Shown in pieces: positions 48,549 to 59,813 of a stretch of 64,000 nucleotides of DNA. The stretch spans positions 11,710,501-11,774,500 of the forward strand of contig OX637399.1 of assembly GCA_951799425.1 (NCBI GenBank), in the 5' to 3' direction. The DNA is from Ilex aquifolium (taxonomy: Eukaryota > Streptophyta > Magnoliopsida > Aquifoliales > Aquifoliaceae). Every line of letters begins with the position of its first letter. Position 1 is the stretch's first letter. The translations under genes were made by a program, and so were the position numbers. Under the pieces are notes generated by a model. The model saw only the letters and a list, made by a program, of their open reading frames with translations, did no database searches and was not told the DNA's origin.

Positions 48549-49507
48549 TGATGTGGATTCCGTCAAAATAACTAGATCCGACAACGAAAAAAAGGAACCC
48601 AAGATCGTTCTACAATCAAATTTGAATGATAGACCTCGACCCGGTATTTACGAAAAACAAGAACCTTAGTATATATGACCTCAACCCGTTGTTTATTGTG
48701 AAAATAAGAACATTGGTATAAGGAAGACACAACAAACGGTGGTGGAATTCTGTTTGATAAGTCGCTGGTGAACGCCATGGGAAATCCTGATAAGTTCGAT
48801 TAGTGAACCACAGAGAAAACACTCTCCAATTTTGCTGAATAATGATCTGCTCTTTTCATTGATTAGATGCCTATTTAAAAGGCTGGCCATTACAAGGAAA
48901 ATTCCTAAAATCCTAATCTGCTAAGGAGACAAATCCTAATCTGCTAAGGAAAGAAATCCTAATCTGCTAAGGAAACAAATCCTAATCTGCTAAGGAAACA
49001 AATCCTAATCTGCAAAGGAAATAAATCCTAATCTGCTAAGGAAATAAATCTTAATCTACTAAGGAAACAAATCATGATAGGAGTTTATATTTTGACAATC
49101 CAAACCCAAATAGGAATAACTAAAGACTAAAACTCTTACTTGCCTAAAAGAAGAAAAAGAAAGACAATCAGCCCTTTAATTGGCTGATTAAACGCCCAAA
49201 ATAGAAAAAGGAAAGTAAATGGCATGCAAGCCATGCAAGCCTTACAATCAGACCCAAAAAAATGAGTATTCTTAATATGCCAATTTAAGCTTAGCCTTGA
49301 CCAGATTCTTCTAGAACTTGAATCATGTTGATGAGTCTTTGTTTCTCACGTGGATCATGCTCAATGGGCCTCCACGAATTTGCTTGAGTCCATGCCTCTT
49401 GAATCAGTCCGTTGAGTACATCTTTAAACTTCCTTGCTTGTGTTCTCGTAACTGGCCCATTTGGGACTTGAACTAGATCCCTTGAGGTTGTGCTATGATT
49501 TGCATCA
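48549..49507 (-). repeat. 5' LTR of element E (right)
   Basis: This LTR is 959 bp. It is longer than its partner mainly because the 23-bp minisatellite has seven copies instead of three. Confidence 0.88.
48910..49070. repeat. 23-bp minisatellite, right LTR of E (7 copies)
   Basis: Units start at 48910, 48933, 48956, 48979, 49002, 49025 and 49048, exactly 23 bases apart, with small variations at the GGAAAC/GGAAAT part. Confidence 0.92.
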
Positions 49508-49956
49508 TAAACGGACTACTCACGCCTCATTGCTATAGATGATTAAAAGGAGTGAGATAATCCCATTACAATTGAAAACAAAATACAACACGTCCTTCCC
49601 CAAGGAATAGCTGCAACACTAACACTCTTATTACCAGCAAGGGCACAAAAGTGGGAGAGGTTCAAACTTCCAAGTAGAAAGGATAAACATAAATGTAGAA
49701 GTAGAGAATATTATGGCTGGGAAGTGATTAGAGCTCCGCTCGTTTTTTGGCTGGAACACTCATTGAAATCTCCTTTTCTCTCCTCTCTTGCATTGGATTG
49801 AGCTTTCGTGGCCTCCCTAAAAAATGAGTTGAGGAGGGCTATTTATAGGCACCGGTAGAGGGATTTAAGGCAGCAGACACCCAACCCAGCCAATCATCTC
49901 ATTTTGTTGCTAAATTAGACCAATGGGAGGGGATAGAGACTTAAGGCGGTTAGAGC

Positions 49957-49993
49957 ACCATCTGGACGCCATCAGCACCGTCCAGATGGTAGC
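49957..49993. repeat. ACCGTCCAGACGGT-type palindrome pair, right LTR of D
   Basis: A pair with base changes relative to 13494-13530 (for example ACCATCTGGACG and ACCGTCCAGATGGT) at the same LTR position. Confidence 0.65.
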
Positions 49994-50577
49994 AATTTCT
50001 CTGGTTTTGTAGCCTTGGCAGCCTCTTTTTTTGACTTGTTAATTGCACTTGTCTCCTCTTTTTCATTTAGCCTTTACACTTTGATCCTCCTGAATTTTCG
50101 TATTTCTGCTTGAAACCCTACAAAATGTAAAAATTATGTATTAACCCTAATTCTCTATAACTTAATCATTCTAACTTAATTTACGCACACAATGAACCTT
50201 AAAACCTAATTCGTTTACATATTATTTAGGGTTAATCACTCCTACCCAACTAACCCCAAATAGATGGAGGGTGTTGATTGGGCTTGATGCTTTGTGGAGC
50301 TCTGTTCATGGCGTCTGCATTTTTTCCAATGTTGGAGAGGTCCTCCATTCTTTTCAGATTAAGGTGGGTACTGGCCCAAGCTTGGGCTGATATTATTTGT
50401 TGAAGAAGGCTGGTAGCATTGAAATACTAACTAAAATTCCTTCCCCTACCAAAGAGTGGAAATATCGATTCTTCTTCGTTTCTGGTTCTGGATGGGAATT
50501 TGATCCCTCTGAACCATTGATTGCGAACCCTACGAGGGTTCTTTGCAAATGGGATGTCATGCCCTCCTTTGCCTCTA

Positions 50578-50888
50578 GTAAGTTTCTTGTTTTGTTTTCT
50601 TGAATTCCCTTTTTATTTCAAGAAATCAAGAATTAAGAGCCTCTAGTCTTTGCAGTTGACATCTCATTTCTAGGTAAAGAGATTCTTGACAGAGTTGTTG
50701 TGGCCTAAAGCCACAATTTTAAAGACTTTAGCACCTGGTTAAAGAGGCCAACTTGCATAAATAGAAGATGGGACTTAAACCTCCCACCCTTGCTATTGTA
50801 CCTCTGAAGAGTGAGTTCTTTATTTTATTTGTTCATGTTTGCGCTATGTCTCAAATTTTCCTCTCATTTTGTGAGATTTATACTATAG
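50578..50888 (+). other. Candidate intron in the Tat antisense gene (right copy)
   Basis: A consensus donor GTAAGT (50578) and an acceptor ending ACTATAG (50888) bracket 311 non-coding, T-rich bases. The left copy shows a matching acceptor-like CTATGTAG before a similar basic segment. Inferred from sequence only. Confidence 0.5.
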
Positions 50889-51276
50889 GATTGGCTCCCA
50901 AGCTTGATATAAAGCTGGATAGAAAGGCTTTCAGGAGTGTGAGAGCCAAGAAGAAGGAAGGATTCAGTAGCCCTTATTTGTCAATTTCAAAGAGACTGAG
51001 GTCTGGAGATTCCCTTGCTTCCAAGTCGCCCCAGCAGTTTCTAGCTCAAAGGAGCCCATCGATGTGGAGTCTTCTTCAGATATTTCTTTAATTAAGAAAA
51101 GGAAGGCTATTGAGGGCAAGCTGCTTGCCCCTGCTTCTGGTGATACTTCAATTTCTAAAACCAAAACCAATGCTTTGATAGTTTGGAACGATAAAGAATT
51201 TGATATGAAGTGGTTTCAGGATATTATCCTAGGGTCCCTGAAAGTTTTTGAGTCTATGGCTCACCACTTTGGGAAG

Positions 51277-51347
51277 GTAGTACATGTCTCCCCTCTTCTT
51301 CTTATTATTCCATGTTTTTATTCTAATATGGACTTTCTTTGTTTCAG
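51277..51347 (+). other. Second candidate intron in the Tat antisense gene (right copy)
   Basis: The donor AAG/GTAGTA (51277) and a strong acceptor TTTGTTTCAG (51347) enclose 71 bases. In the left copy a GCAAG/GTAGTT donor occupies the same place, and element A lies between it and an acceptor-like TTATTTAG. Confidence 0.5.
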
Positions 51348-52203
51348 CTGAAAATTCTTGGTTCTGCAATGAGCTCTTTTTGAGAGTCTATCTTTGAAGT
51401 AGATTCGTTATTCTTGCAAGAAGGAGTTAGTGTTTGTGCAAGCTAAATTAGCTAATATCAAGAACTCCTTAGAGATTGAGAAAGCGGCGAAGAGTGATCT
51501 AGATGAGGCTTTATGGAAGGCCCAACAAGATGCCAAGAAGGCCAAGAACGCTAAAAAGGATATGGCTAACCAACTTTCCTCCCTGAATGATGAAGCCAAA
51601 ATTGCCATGAAGAAAGTTGTTGACGAAGCAATAGAGAATTTCAAATAGTCTTCTGAATTTTTCGAGCTTGGGATAAGCTACTGGGTTGCTAGCTTTGAAG
51701 ATTTTCACCAGCAAGCTATGGCACTTTACCCCAACATTGATTTTTCCAGCATCCAGATTGACTCCTCTATCCCAACTTCTACTTCTGTTGTTCTCCCAGC
51801 TGCCTCCTTTGCTACCCCTTTGCTGTTGAGGAGGGTGAAGGCAATTCTGACAAGGAGGATTCCTCATCAAAAGATGGTGATGATTAGGTTTATACGAGGT
51901 TGTTCTACTCTTTTTTTTTAGACTTCTGAGTTTTTGTAAATAAAATTTTAACTCAATAATAAAAGAAGCTTAGTAGTTTCCATAAACTGCTCTTTCTTTA
52001 TATTGCTCTTGCTTCGGTTATTTTTGCTGATTTTGGGGATTTTTAATTGCCTTTATTCGTAGGTCAAACTTACTAGGTTTACCACCCTGGTTGTTTTCCT
52101 CTCTACTCTGTGTCAAGAGTATTTTGCTGAGATTGGAGTATTGCCAACTGTTTAATTGGTGATTAACCAAGTTGGTCCCTAGCAAGCCTAGGCGAGGCTA
52201 GGT

Positions 52204-52772
52204 GCGTGTTTGGTTTGTGTTTCGAAAACTGTTTTTTGTTCTCAAAATTTCAAAAACACCCAAAACCTGTTTGTTTAGCTTTTTTGTTCTCCAAATTTTA
52301 GAAAATTTTGAGAATTGAGTCAAAGAAACAGAAAACAAGTCTAGCTTGTTTTCGGAGTTTTCTTTGAAAATTTTGAAAACAAGGAGAACAATTTTGGACT
52401 TTAATGAGGTCTGCCCTTCGAGTCTACTTAAGAGCAAATTTCTTCATTCTTTTTTTTTTTTTACTTCTTCCTCTCTCTCATAATATATAATATATATAAT
52501 AGATATTATAATATAATATATTATATAATATTCTATTATATTATATATTATATTATATAATATTATTAAAATTCGTATATATATATATATATATATATTC
52601 TATTATATTATATATTATATTATATTATATTATAATATAATATATAAATATTATATTATATAATATTATTAAAATTCGTATATATATATATATATTTCTA
52701 GGAATTTATATATAAGAATTTATAAATAAATATATATGTATATATATATCTAGGAATTTATATATAAGAATT

Positions 52773-52803
<31 letters not shown>

Positions 52804-53142
52804 ATATATAAATATAATATATAAATATTATATTATATAATATTATTAAAATTCATATATATAAATTGGTATATATATGTATATATATATCTACGAATTT
52901 ATATATAAGAATTTATATATATTATATATGTAAGAATTTATATGTCTATTATATATATATATATAATAGACACATAAATTCTTACATATATAATATATAT
53001 AAATTCTTATTTCTAGGAATTTATATATATATATATTTCTAGGAATTTATATATAAGAATTTATAAATATATATATATGTATATATATATCTAGGAATTT
53101 ATATATATATATATATATATGTATGTATATATATATCTAGGA

Positions 53143-53211
<69 letters not shown>

Positions 53212-53503
53212 TATATTATAATATATATTATATTTTAAAGTTTGGTTTATTGAATTTTTTTTTTATGAAATTATCAATCTAAAAATAACTTTCTTATATT
53301 TTTTTATTAATGTTTGAATTAATGTTTAAACATATATTTAGGTTGTCCAAACAGGTTTTACTATTTTCTGTTCTGTAAAATTGTTTTTGAAATCATCTAA
53401 CCAAACAAGTTTTTTATCTCCAAAAATATCAAAACCATTTTCTTAAAACTCTTCTCAAAAACTGTTTTCGGATACCTGTTTTTGAAACGCAAACCAAACA
53501 GGC
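52204..53503. mobile_element. MITE with AT-expanded core
   Basis: The left end GCGTGTTTGGTTTG and the right end (reverse complement GCCTGTTTGGTTTG) form terminal inverted repeats of about 26 bases with three mismatches. An exact CTAGGT flanks both ends (52198-52203, 53505-53510), a probable target duplication. No transposase is present. Such ends recur in plant hAT-like or Harbinger-like MITEs; the 6-base duplication does not settle which. The centre is almost pure A/T. It lies in the spacer between H's antisense gene and pol. Confidence 0.65.
52480..53236. repeat. AT-rich repeat core of the MITE
   Basis: About 750 bases of TA runs mixed with AGGAATTTATATATAAG-type words in both orientations. 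A long inverted repeat spans about 52931-52984, with arms of about 24 bases and one mismatch. It is prone to length change, so length here may be unreliable. Confidence 0.85.
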
Positions 53504-53889
53504 CCTAGGTCTTTTCAATCCAGTGAATAGAAGGCCTTTTAGCTTTCCTTTTTTTTTTTCGTTAGAGATAGGTGCTTTCTTTAGAGGTGTTCTTCTCTTT
53601 CCAACCTTTTTAAATAAGGTGCCTTCTTTCTGAAATCCTGGTTTCCTCAAGATTGAGCTTTCTAGAGGTTTTTTACATGAGATTCACACAAAGGATTTCT
53701 TAGAGATGAAACAAACATCCTCTATTCATAACTCTTCTTATAAGAAAAGTTTGCCACAAGGCTTATTACAAAGTGAGAAAGATGAACTACCATCCTTATT
53801 TATCTTTCATAAAGCCACTTTTACTAGTAGTACTTCTTAAGGTGCTCGGCATTCCAAGCATGCATCAAATTTCTTTCATTCATGTCTAT

Positions 53890-56800
53890 AGCTCATAAGT
53901 TCCAAACCTTATCATCTGAGTAACTTGATAGGACCCTTCCCAGTTTGGACCCAACTTTTCCATGCTTAGGATCCTTGGAGGCTTGGGCTACCTTTTTGAG
54001 GACCAAGTCTCCTTGGGCAAACTCACGGATCTTGACCTTTCTGTTGTAGTAGCGGGCTGTTTGAGCTTGGTAAGTTGCCAATTTGATTTGAGATTGCTCC
54101 TTTTTTTTCTTCCAGGAGATCTAGGTTAGTGTAGAGCTGTTCTTTATTTTTTTCTCCATTATAATGATGGACTTTGAAAGTTTGCATCTCCATTTTGGTT
54201 GGGATTACTGCCTCTGTACCGAAGGCCAGACAGAATGGTGTTTCCCCTATTAAAGTTTTGATTGTTGTACAAAACACCCAGAGTATTCGGAGTAGTTCCT
54301 CTACCTATAGCCCGTTCGACTCCTTCATGCGGGTTTTGATTCCTTGCATAAGTGTCTTGATGGTCACTTCTACTTGGCCCTTGGCTTGCGGGTGGCCTAG
54401 GGAGGAGTAATTATTGCGAACTCCATATTCAGAGCAGAATTCTCAAAATGGATCATTGTCAAACTGTTTTCCATTATCCAACACCAAAACATGAGGTACC
54501 TCAAATCGACAAAGTATGGACTTCCAAAAGAAATCTCGAATTCTTTTCTATATGACAATGGTCAAGGGTTCCCCCTTGGCCCATTTGGTGAAGTAATCGA
54601 TCGCCATAGCTGTAAATCGGTTTTGCCCCTTTCCGATTGGCAGAGGTCCGACTATGTCAATGCCTCATTGGGCGAATGGCCAAGGACTTGTCATAGGAGA
54701 AAGCTTCTATGGAGGTTTTTTTGACCTGTTGACGAACCTCTAACAACTATCACAAGTTTTCGTAAACTGCATAACATCCTTCTGTATGATTGTCCAATAA
54801 TACCGCTAGCAGAGTGCTTTGTAGGCTAGAGCTCTCCCTCCTCGGTGGTTCCCACATTTTCCATCATGAATATCTCTGAGAACATACTAAGTTTCCTCTT
54901 TTTCCAAACAACGTAAATAAGGAGTGAGAAAACGTATTTTATATAAAACTCCGCCTATAACAATGTATCTTGCAGCTTTCATGCGGAGCTTCTACACCTC
55001 AGTTCGCTCCTTAGAGATTACTCCATCTGTTAAATATTGAAAGATGGGAAAGGTCCATCCCTTCTTGTTGGGTGATATTGACCTCTACTTCGGCCTCATC
55101 GATGCTAGGTTTAGGAAGGAGCTCCACAGGGATTACACTTGGGAGCTCATCGTGGAACGATGAGACCAAGTGAGCTAAAGAATCAGCATGAGCATCTTTA
55201 ACCCTGGGAATCTACTCGATGTTGAAGGCTTCCAGATGGGATATACACTCGGCACCCTTGGCTAAGTATGCAGCCATCCTAGTATTCTTGGCCGTGTATT
55301 CTCCATTGATTTGTTTAACGATTAGTTAGGAATCTACCTTCACTAGGAGGTTTTTGACTCCATGTGACAATGCCAACCTCAATCCAACGGGCATAGCTTC
55401 GTATACTACCTCATTATTTAAGGCTACAAACCCGAATCTTAAGGCATACTCTATCCTGAATTGATCTAGAAAAATCGGATTATTCTTGCCCCTTCTCCTT
55501 CAGCATTTGATGAACTGTTAGTAAAAAGGATCCAACTCTTTTGTCCTACGTTGTTTGACGAATATAATTCTTGGGACGAGGTATTTTCAACGATAAAGTC
55601 CGCTAATGCGTGTCCCTCGATAGCTATTCTTGGTTAGTAAGTTATATCAAACTCACCCAACTCAATGGCCTGTTTGGAGAGCCTTCTAGAGATTTTTGGT
55701 TGTTGTAAAACTTGTCGAATTGGAGAGTAAGTCATGACAGTGATCGGGTGAGCTTGGAAGTAAGGGCGCAGCTTTCGCACTGGAAAAAGCAGTGCCAAAG
55801 CTACTTTCTCTAGCCTCGAATACCTGACTTTTGCTCATTTCAAGACATGGCTGGTATAGTATACTAGCTTCTGAATTCTTTGTTCTCTTATCAGGGCGGA
55901 ACTAGTGGTTTCATCCGAAACTGCTAGATAAAGGTACATAACATCTCTTTCAACTAGCGCTGATAATAATGGGGGTGCCTCAAAATATTGCTTTAGCTTT
56001 TCAAAAGCTACCACACATTCTAGCGTCCACTCGAAAGCTTTCTTCAATGTCTTAAAGAAAGGTAAACATTTATCACTGGCCCGCGATACAAACCTATTGA
56101 GTGCTACAACACGTCCAGTGAGGCATTACATATCCTTGATATTTCGAGGTGGGTGCATATCCATCAAAGCTTCAATCTTTTCTGGGTTTGCCTCAATTCC
56201 CCTTTGAGACACCATGAATCCCATAAATTTTCCAGAGGATACCCTAATAGCATATTTTGTGGGGTTCAGCTTCATCTAGTACATCCTTAGGACCTAGAAA
56301 GCTTCTTCCAACTTGCTCACATGGTCCTTAGTTGCTTTACTTTTTACCAACATATCATCAACATAAACCTCCATGCTCTTCCTCATAAGGTTCTTAAAAA
56401 TGTGATTGACTAAGCACTGATAAGTGGCACTAGTGTTCTTTAGGCTAAAGGGCATGACCTGGTAGCAATACATCCCTTGCTCCATGATGAATGAGGTCTT
56501 CTCCTGGTCATCTAGCTGCATGTGGATCTGATTATACCCTGAGAATGCGGCCATAAAACTGAGTAGCTAGAAACCTACCGTTGTATCCACCAAAAAGTCA
56601 ATCATTGGAAGTAGAAAACAGTCCTTCGGACATGCCTTATTCAGGTCAGTAAAATATATGCAAAGTCTCCTTTTTCCATTGTGTTTCTTTATGAGCACAA
56701 CATTGGCTATCCATTCTGGATTGTGGACTTCCCGAATTGACTTTGCTTGTTGGAGTTTCAGCACTTCCTCAGCGATTTCCTTGGCCCTTTTTGGGGAAAA

Positions 56801-57237
56801 AGATCTCATCTTCTACTTTATTGGCTTGACTGAGGAATCCATACTGAGCCTATGGGCTATCACCCGCGGATCTATGCCTAACATGTCCTCATGACTCCAA
56901 GCAAAGACATTTGCATTCTCTGGCAAGATCTACTCCATGTTGTCTTTAATATGAGGGAAGGATTAGAACCCACGTACGTAATCTAGTCAGGCTTCCTTCC
57001 CAAGGTCACTAGGACCAACTGTTCCTCGAGGCGTGCTCTTTATGATTCTTCGTGATCTCTAGGGTCTAGGTTATCCACCTGACATGTCTCAAAAACCATA
57101 GAGGACCTTGCTAATGCAGCATAGCATTTCCTTGATACTGCCTGATCTCCTCAGACCTCTCCAATACCTTGACTTATTGGGAATCATAGGAGAAGGTGAT
57201 GAGTTGATGGTGCTGCTTTGAGGGCATTAAAGGTTGG
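53890..57237 (-). pseudogene. pol remnant of element H (Tat type), interrupted by element C
   Basis: Read right to left: a protease-end segment at the right edge, reverse transcriptase with IREVHNPEWIANVVLIKK (near 56720) and VYVDDMLVKSKATKDH (near 56350), RNase H (near 55835-56047), and integrase ending in a basic tail (about 54280-53890) with FGTEAVIPTKME. The order and motifs are those of Tat elements. Many breaks are present. Element C begins exactly at 57238, in the protease region, so the 5' part of H should resume beyond the window. Confidence 0.75.
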
Positions 57238-57629
57238 TGTGAAACCCCGGAAAAAAATTTAAACTTTGACGAACAAGGGCAATAGGTGGATTGCCACTTC
57301 GGTACTAGTTGAAAAACTGAATTTTTCTAGATCTCGGATGACGAAACGGATTTCACCGTTGGATTCGTCTCGCGAAATCTAGTTACCACGTCAAATTTCG
57401 TTGAATTCCGAGATAGTCGGATTTTTCGCGTTTTACGAGACGAACTGGCCCCGGGTGACCCTGTACACGAAATTTTTTATAAAATTTCCAAGTTTGGGGA
57501 AATATTAGAGACAAGTTGAAATAAAAATAATTCGAACTTGAACCGGAGCGAAATTTAGTCGTTTCGGGATTAAAACGGACCCGAAATTAAATAGGACGTG
57601 TGGCCAATTGTGGGCCAAGCATTCTAAAA

Positions 57630-57637
57630 TATAAATA
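57630..57637 (+). promoter_or_regulatory. TATA box of the C LTR
   Basis: TATAAATA in the context AAATATAAATAGGGG. The upstream G-box of A and B is altered here to GACGTGTGGC, still an ACGTG-core element. Confidence 0.55.
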
Positions 57638-59701
57638 GGGGCCTAAAGTCTGAAAAATCAGACTTCTCCTTCACCATTTCAGCCGGTTTCAGCCGAGAGA
57701 AAAGAAGAGAGGGAAAGTGAGAGAAAACTCAACTTCTCTCTACGATCTACTCCGTTCTAGAGCTCAAATCGACTCGAGCCAAGAACAAGAGTTGTTCTAC
57801 GCGTCGAGGGGTACGCGTGGGTACTAGAAAGGACGGTTTTCACCGAACGTTGGAGGGCCGAAAATTTGGAAGTGAAAGATTCAAGCTTGCTTTGAGTTCT
57901 AGGAGCTTCCCACGGCGATTCTACACGCTACAAGAGGTAGGGTTTTCTTCCTACTTAGGTTTATTTCCAACCTAGGAAGGTTATATGGAATGGGTAGGTG
58001 TATATATATATGTATCACTTGCCTATTGTGGTTATTTGGGTGAAATGAGTATTGAGAATGGGTAGCATGATTAAATCACATTCTCTAGTTTAACGTACCA
58101 CTAATGCATTTCATGTGTGGGAAATGGGTACCAAATGTGCTAAGCAAGGTTGGTATGAAATGGGTATATAAATTTACTTGATGGGTAAATTTAATAAAAA
58201 GTTAAAGGAACTTGAAGTGTGGAAAATTGATATGGAAAATTGGGTAAAGTAAATTCCTAAATGAAATGGACATTTAGGAATGGTTGTTGATAATTTCTTG
58301 AGAAATTATGACATATGAGGTTATGTTATGGGTAGAATGAATTCTATCTTGGTATAATTGTGTAGAAATCAATTAATATGATTTCTTGAGCTTTATGATG
58401 AATTTGAGTATATTATGTGATTACATGATCTTGGATGCCTTGTAGGTGTTGAGTAAATGCTTTGATGGAAATGTGAAGTATGTTTTGCATGAACTATGTA
58501 TAACATGCTTAGATATTGTGATTAAGGAAAATGTTGATATACACGTGTTTACGAGGTGTTGACAAAGTGTGAATTATGGTATTTATATGCATATGCGTAT
58601 GATATGAAGTACCATGGATATGTGGAATTATTGTTGAGTTGTTCATATGGCATTCATACATATTGAACATGTGGAGAAGATGCAAGGGTACATTACATTG
58701 CATTCTCATGGGTACATCACATTCATGGTTATAAGACATGAGTGTGTGTGGGTGAGTTGACATCGCATTCATGGGTCATAGGCATGAGTGTGGGTGTGTG
58801 CATGTGTTGTGGATCAAACACCAAATCTTGGTGGTTGGTATGTGAACTCGGGAAAGTCGGGATCGAAGATCCGACTGAGTTGCACGGTTGCATTGCATAA
58901 GGAAAACTTGTGTCGGGTAAAGCAAGTAGGGCTAGACACTCCCTCGGGTGAAAAACCCGGAACCACTGGTTCATACACTCCTACGGTGCAAGTCCAAAAA
59001 GTGTAGATAGGCCCACGGAGCCGGCGGTGCGATTCCAAAATCCGTTGCCCAGGAAGACACAAGATTTTGTTGTATAAAAACACCCATTCAATGGGTAGCC
59101 TCAAACAATGATTGAGTTTTTATAAAGACATAACTTTTAATTCAAACGATCATTGGGAGGGTTTTTTCGTCAATAGACGGGTTCATACACATTGGCTTTT
59201 GCATTGTGTTGTGTGAGTCGGGGAAGACTCGGGATAAGGTGCGTGAGTGAGTTCCATCTCATATCATGGCATGGCATAGCATGGTGCATTCTAACATAGT
59301 AGTGTATACTCTTGTTGGATTGGTTGATGTTTGTTGATTGTTGCATGTGCGCATTTCATATGCACTTAGGTTGGGGAGTAGCCTCTGTAGGAGGATATCC
59401 TATTGAGCGTGGCTCACCCTTCGTGGGACAACATTTTTCAGGTGTGGGATATGCATGGGTGGAAGACCCTCATACGGGCTTCAAGGACGAAGAAAGCCGG
59501 ATGTGGCTTTGTTTTGAATTTTTGTAAAACTTTTAAGGAAATTTGATATTGATGTGTAAATATATGTATTGGGTTGTAATAGAACTTGTACAAACAATGT
59601 TTTATGTTAGAAACTTCTTTGTATAAGTTTTGGATGATTTTGAAGTGGTTTGAAATGGATTGGAAGTGAAAAACAAAGGAAAAAGGCAAAAGTGGCAGAA
59701 C

Positions 59702-59813
59702 CGTACCGGTACGCGTACCGGTACGGCGACAGACAGAAGGTAGAGCGTACCGGTACGCGTACCGGTACGCAGAGGTCCAGTGGGCATAGCGTACCGGTAC
59801 GCGTACCGGTACG
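59702..59813. repeat. Palindromic GTACCGGTAC cassette, element C 5' LTR (6 units)
   Basis: Three clean pairs of CGTACCGGTACG with spacers containing GACAGACAGAAGGTAGAG and AGGTCCAGTGGG. This appears to be the fullest form in the window. Confidence 0.92.

Larger units (their letters stand above)
35591..49507 (-). mobile_element. Element E: CRM-like Ty3/gypsy retrotransposon, split by element F
   Basis: The target duplication TAAAC is exact (35586-35590, 49508-49512). LTRs are 35591-36467 and 48549-49507. The primer-binding site is tRNA-iMet type (48535-48546, minus strand). Coding parts lie on the minus strand. The tail near 36414-36510 reads like the DLRANPFQEEGND type seen in CRM-related chromoviruses, and the frame appears to run on into the LTR, which CRM elements are known to do. 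Clade call is moderate. LTR divergence is about 7 % by eye. Many breaks. It entered D's right LTR. Confidence 0.85.
12244..50238 (-). mobile_element. Element D: Athila-type Ty3/gypsy retrotransposon (carries B, E, F and G)
   Basis: The target duplication CTCCT is exact at 12239-12243 and 50239-50243. The LTRs are at 12244-13774 and 34793-50238 (the latter split by E; about 1.53 kb each without the insert). Read on the minus strand, a tRNA-Asp primer-binding site (34768-34785) is followed by gag, protease, reverse transcriptase, RNase H, integrase and an env-position gene. Protein signatures such as VFMDDFSIYG and WGIDFMGSFP place it in Athila. LTR divergence is about 8 % by eye, making it the oldest dateable insertion here. 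The coding parts carry many breaks. It entered the antisense gene of H. Confidence 0.92.
34793..50238 (-). repeat. 5' LTR of element D (right), split by element E
   Basis: The two halves, 34793-35590 and 49513-50238, total about 1.52 kb and match the left LTR in order. Element E with its TAAAC duplication accounts for everything between. The palindrome pair is at 49957-49993. Confidence 0.88.
11905..51887 (+). pseudogene. Tat-type antisense gene remnant, right copy (split by element D)
   Basis: Coding signals start at ATGGCTTCTGAGAAATC and end near 51887, but element D occupies 12244-50238. The visible parts are an N-terminal segment (to 12243), a tryptophan block (TPNRW near 50250), a block with TKEWKYRFFFVSGSGWEF (about 50445-50500), a basic segment, and an alanine/lysine coiled coil with LEIEKAAKSDLDEAL (about 51465-51510) before an acidic tail. 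It belongs to the plant family of putative gypsy-type transposon proteins (PF04195 from memory); function unknown. Two candidate introns follow. It is antisense to H's pol and is degraded, with a few breaks besides the insertion. Confidence 0.65.

Noticed and set aside
48910-49070. CRISPR-like array (regularly spaced repeats)
   Set aside because: The 23-bp units are directly tandem without spacers and lie in an LTR of a plant retrotransposon; a minisatellite, not CRISPR.
35591-49507. Element E as a Reina or Galadriel chromovirus
   Set aside because: The iMet primer site is shared by many clades, but the tail sequence and the frame running into the LTR fit CRM better. Not settled without a reverse transcriptase tree.
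50681-50800. Possible second SINE (a GGTTTAAGTCCC-like word on the minus strand)
   Set aside because: Only a weak box B-like word; no convincing box A, tail or flanking repeat, and it lies in a candidate intron.
53429-53650. A basic 73-residue minus-strand frame
   Set aside because: It spans the right end of the MITE and T-rich spacer; the lysines come from A/T-rich DNA.
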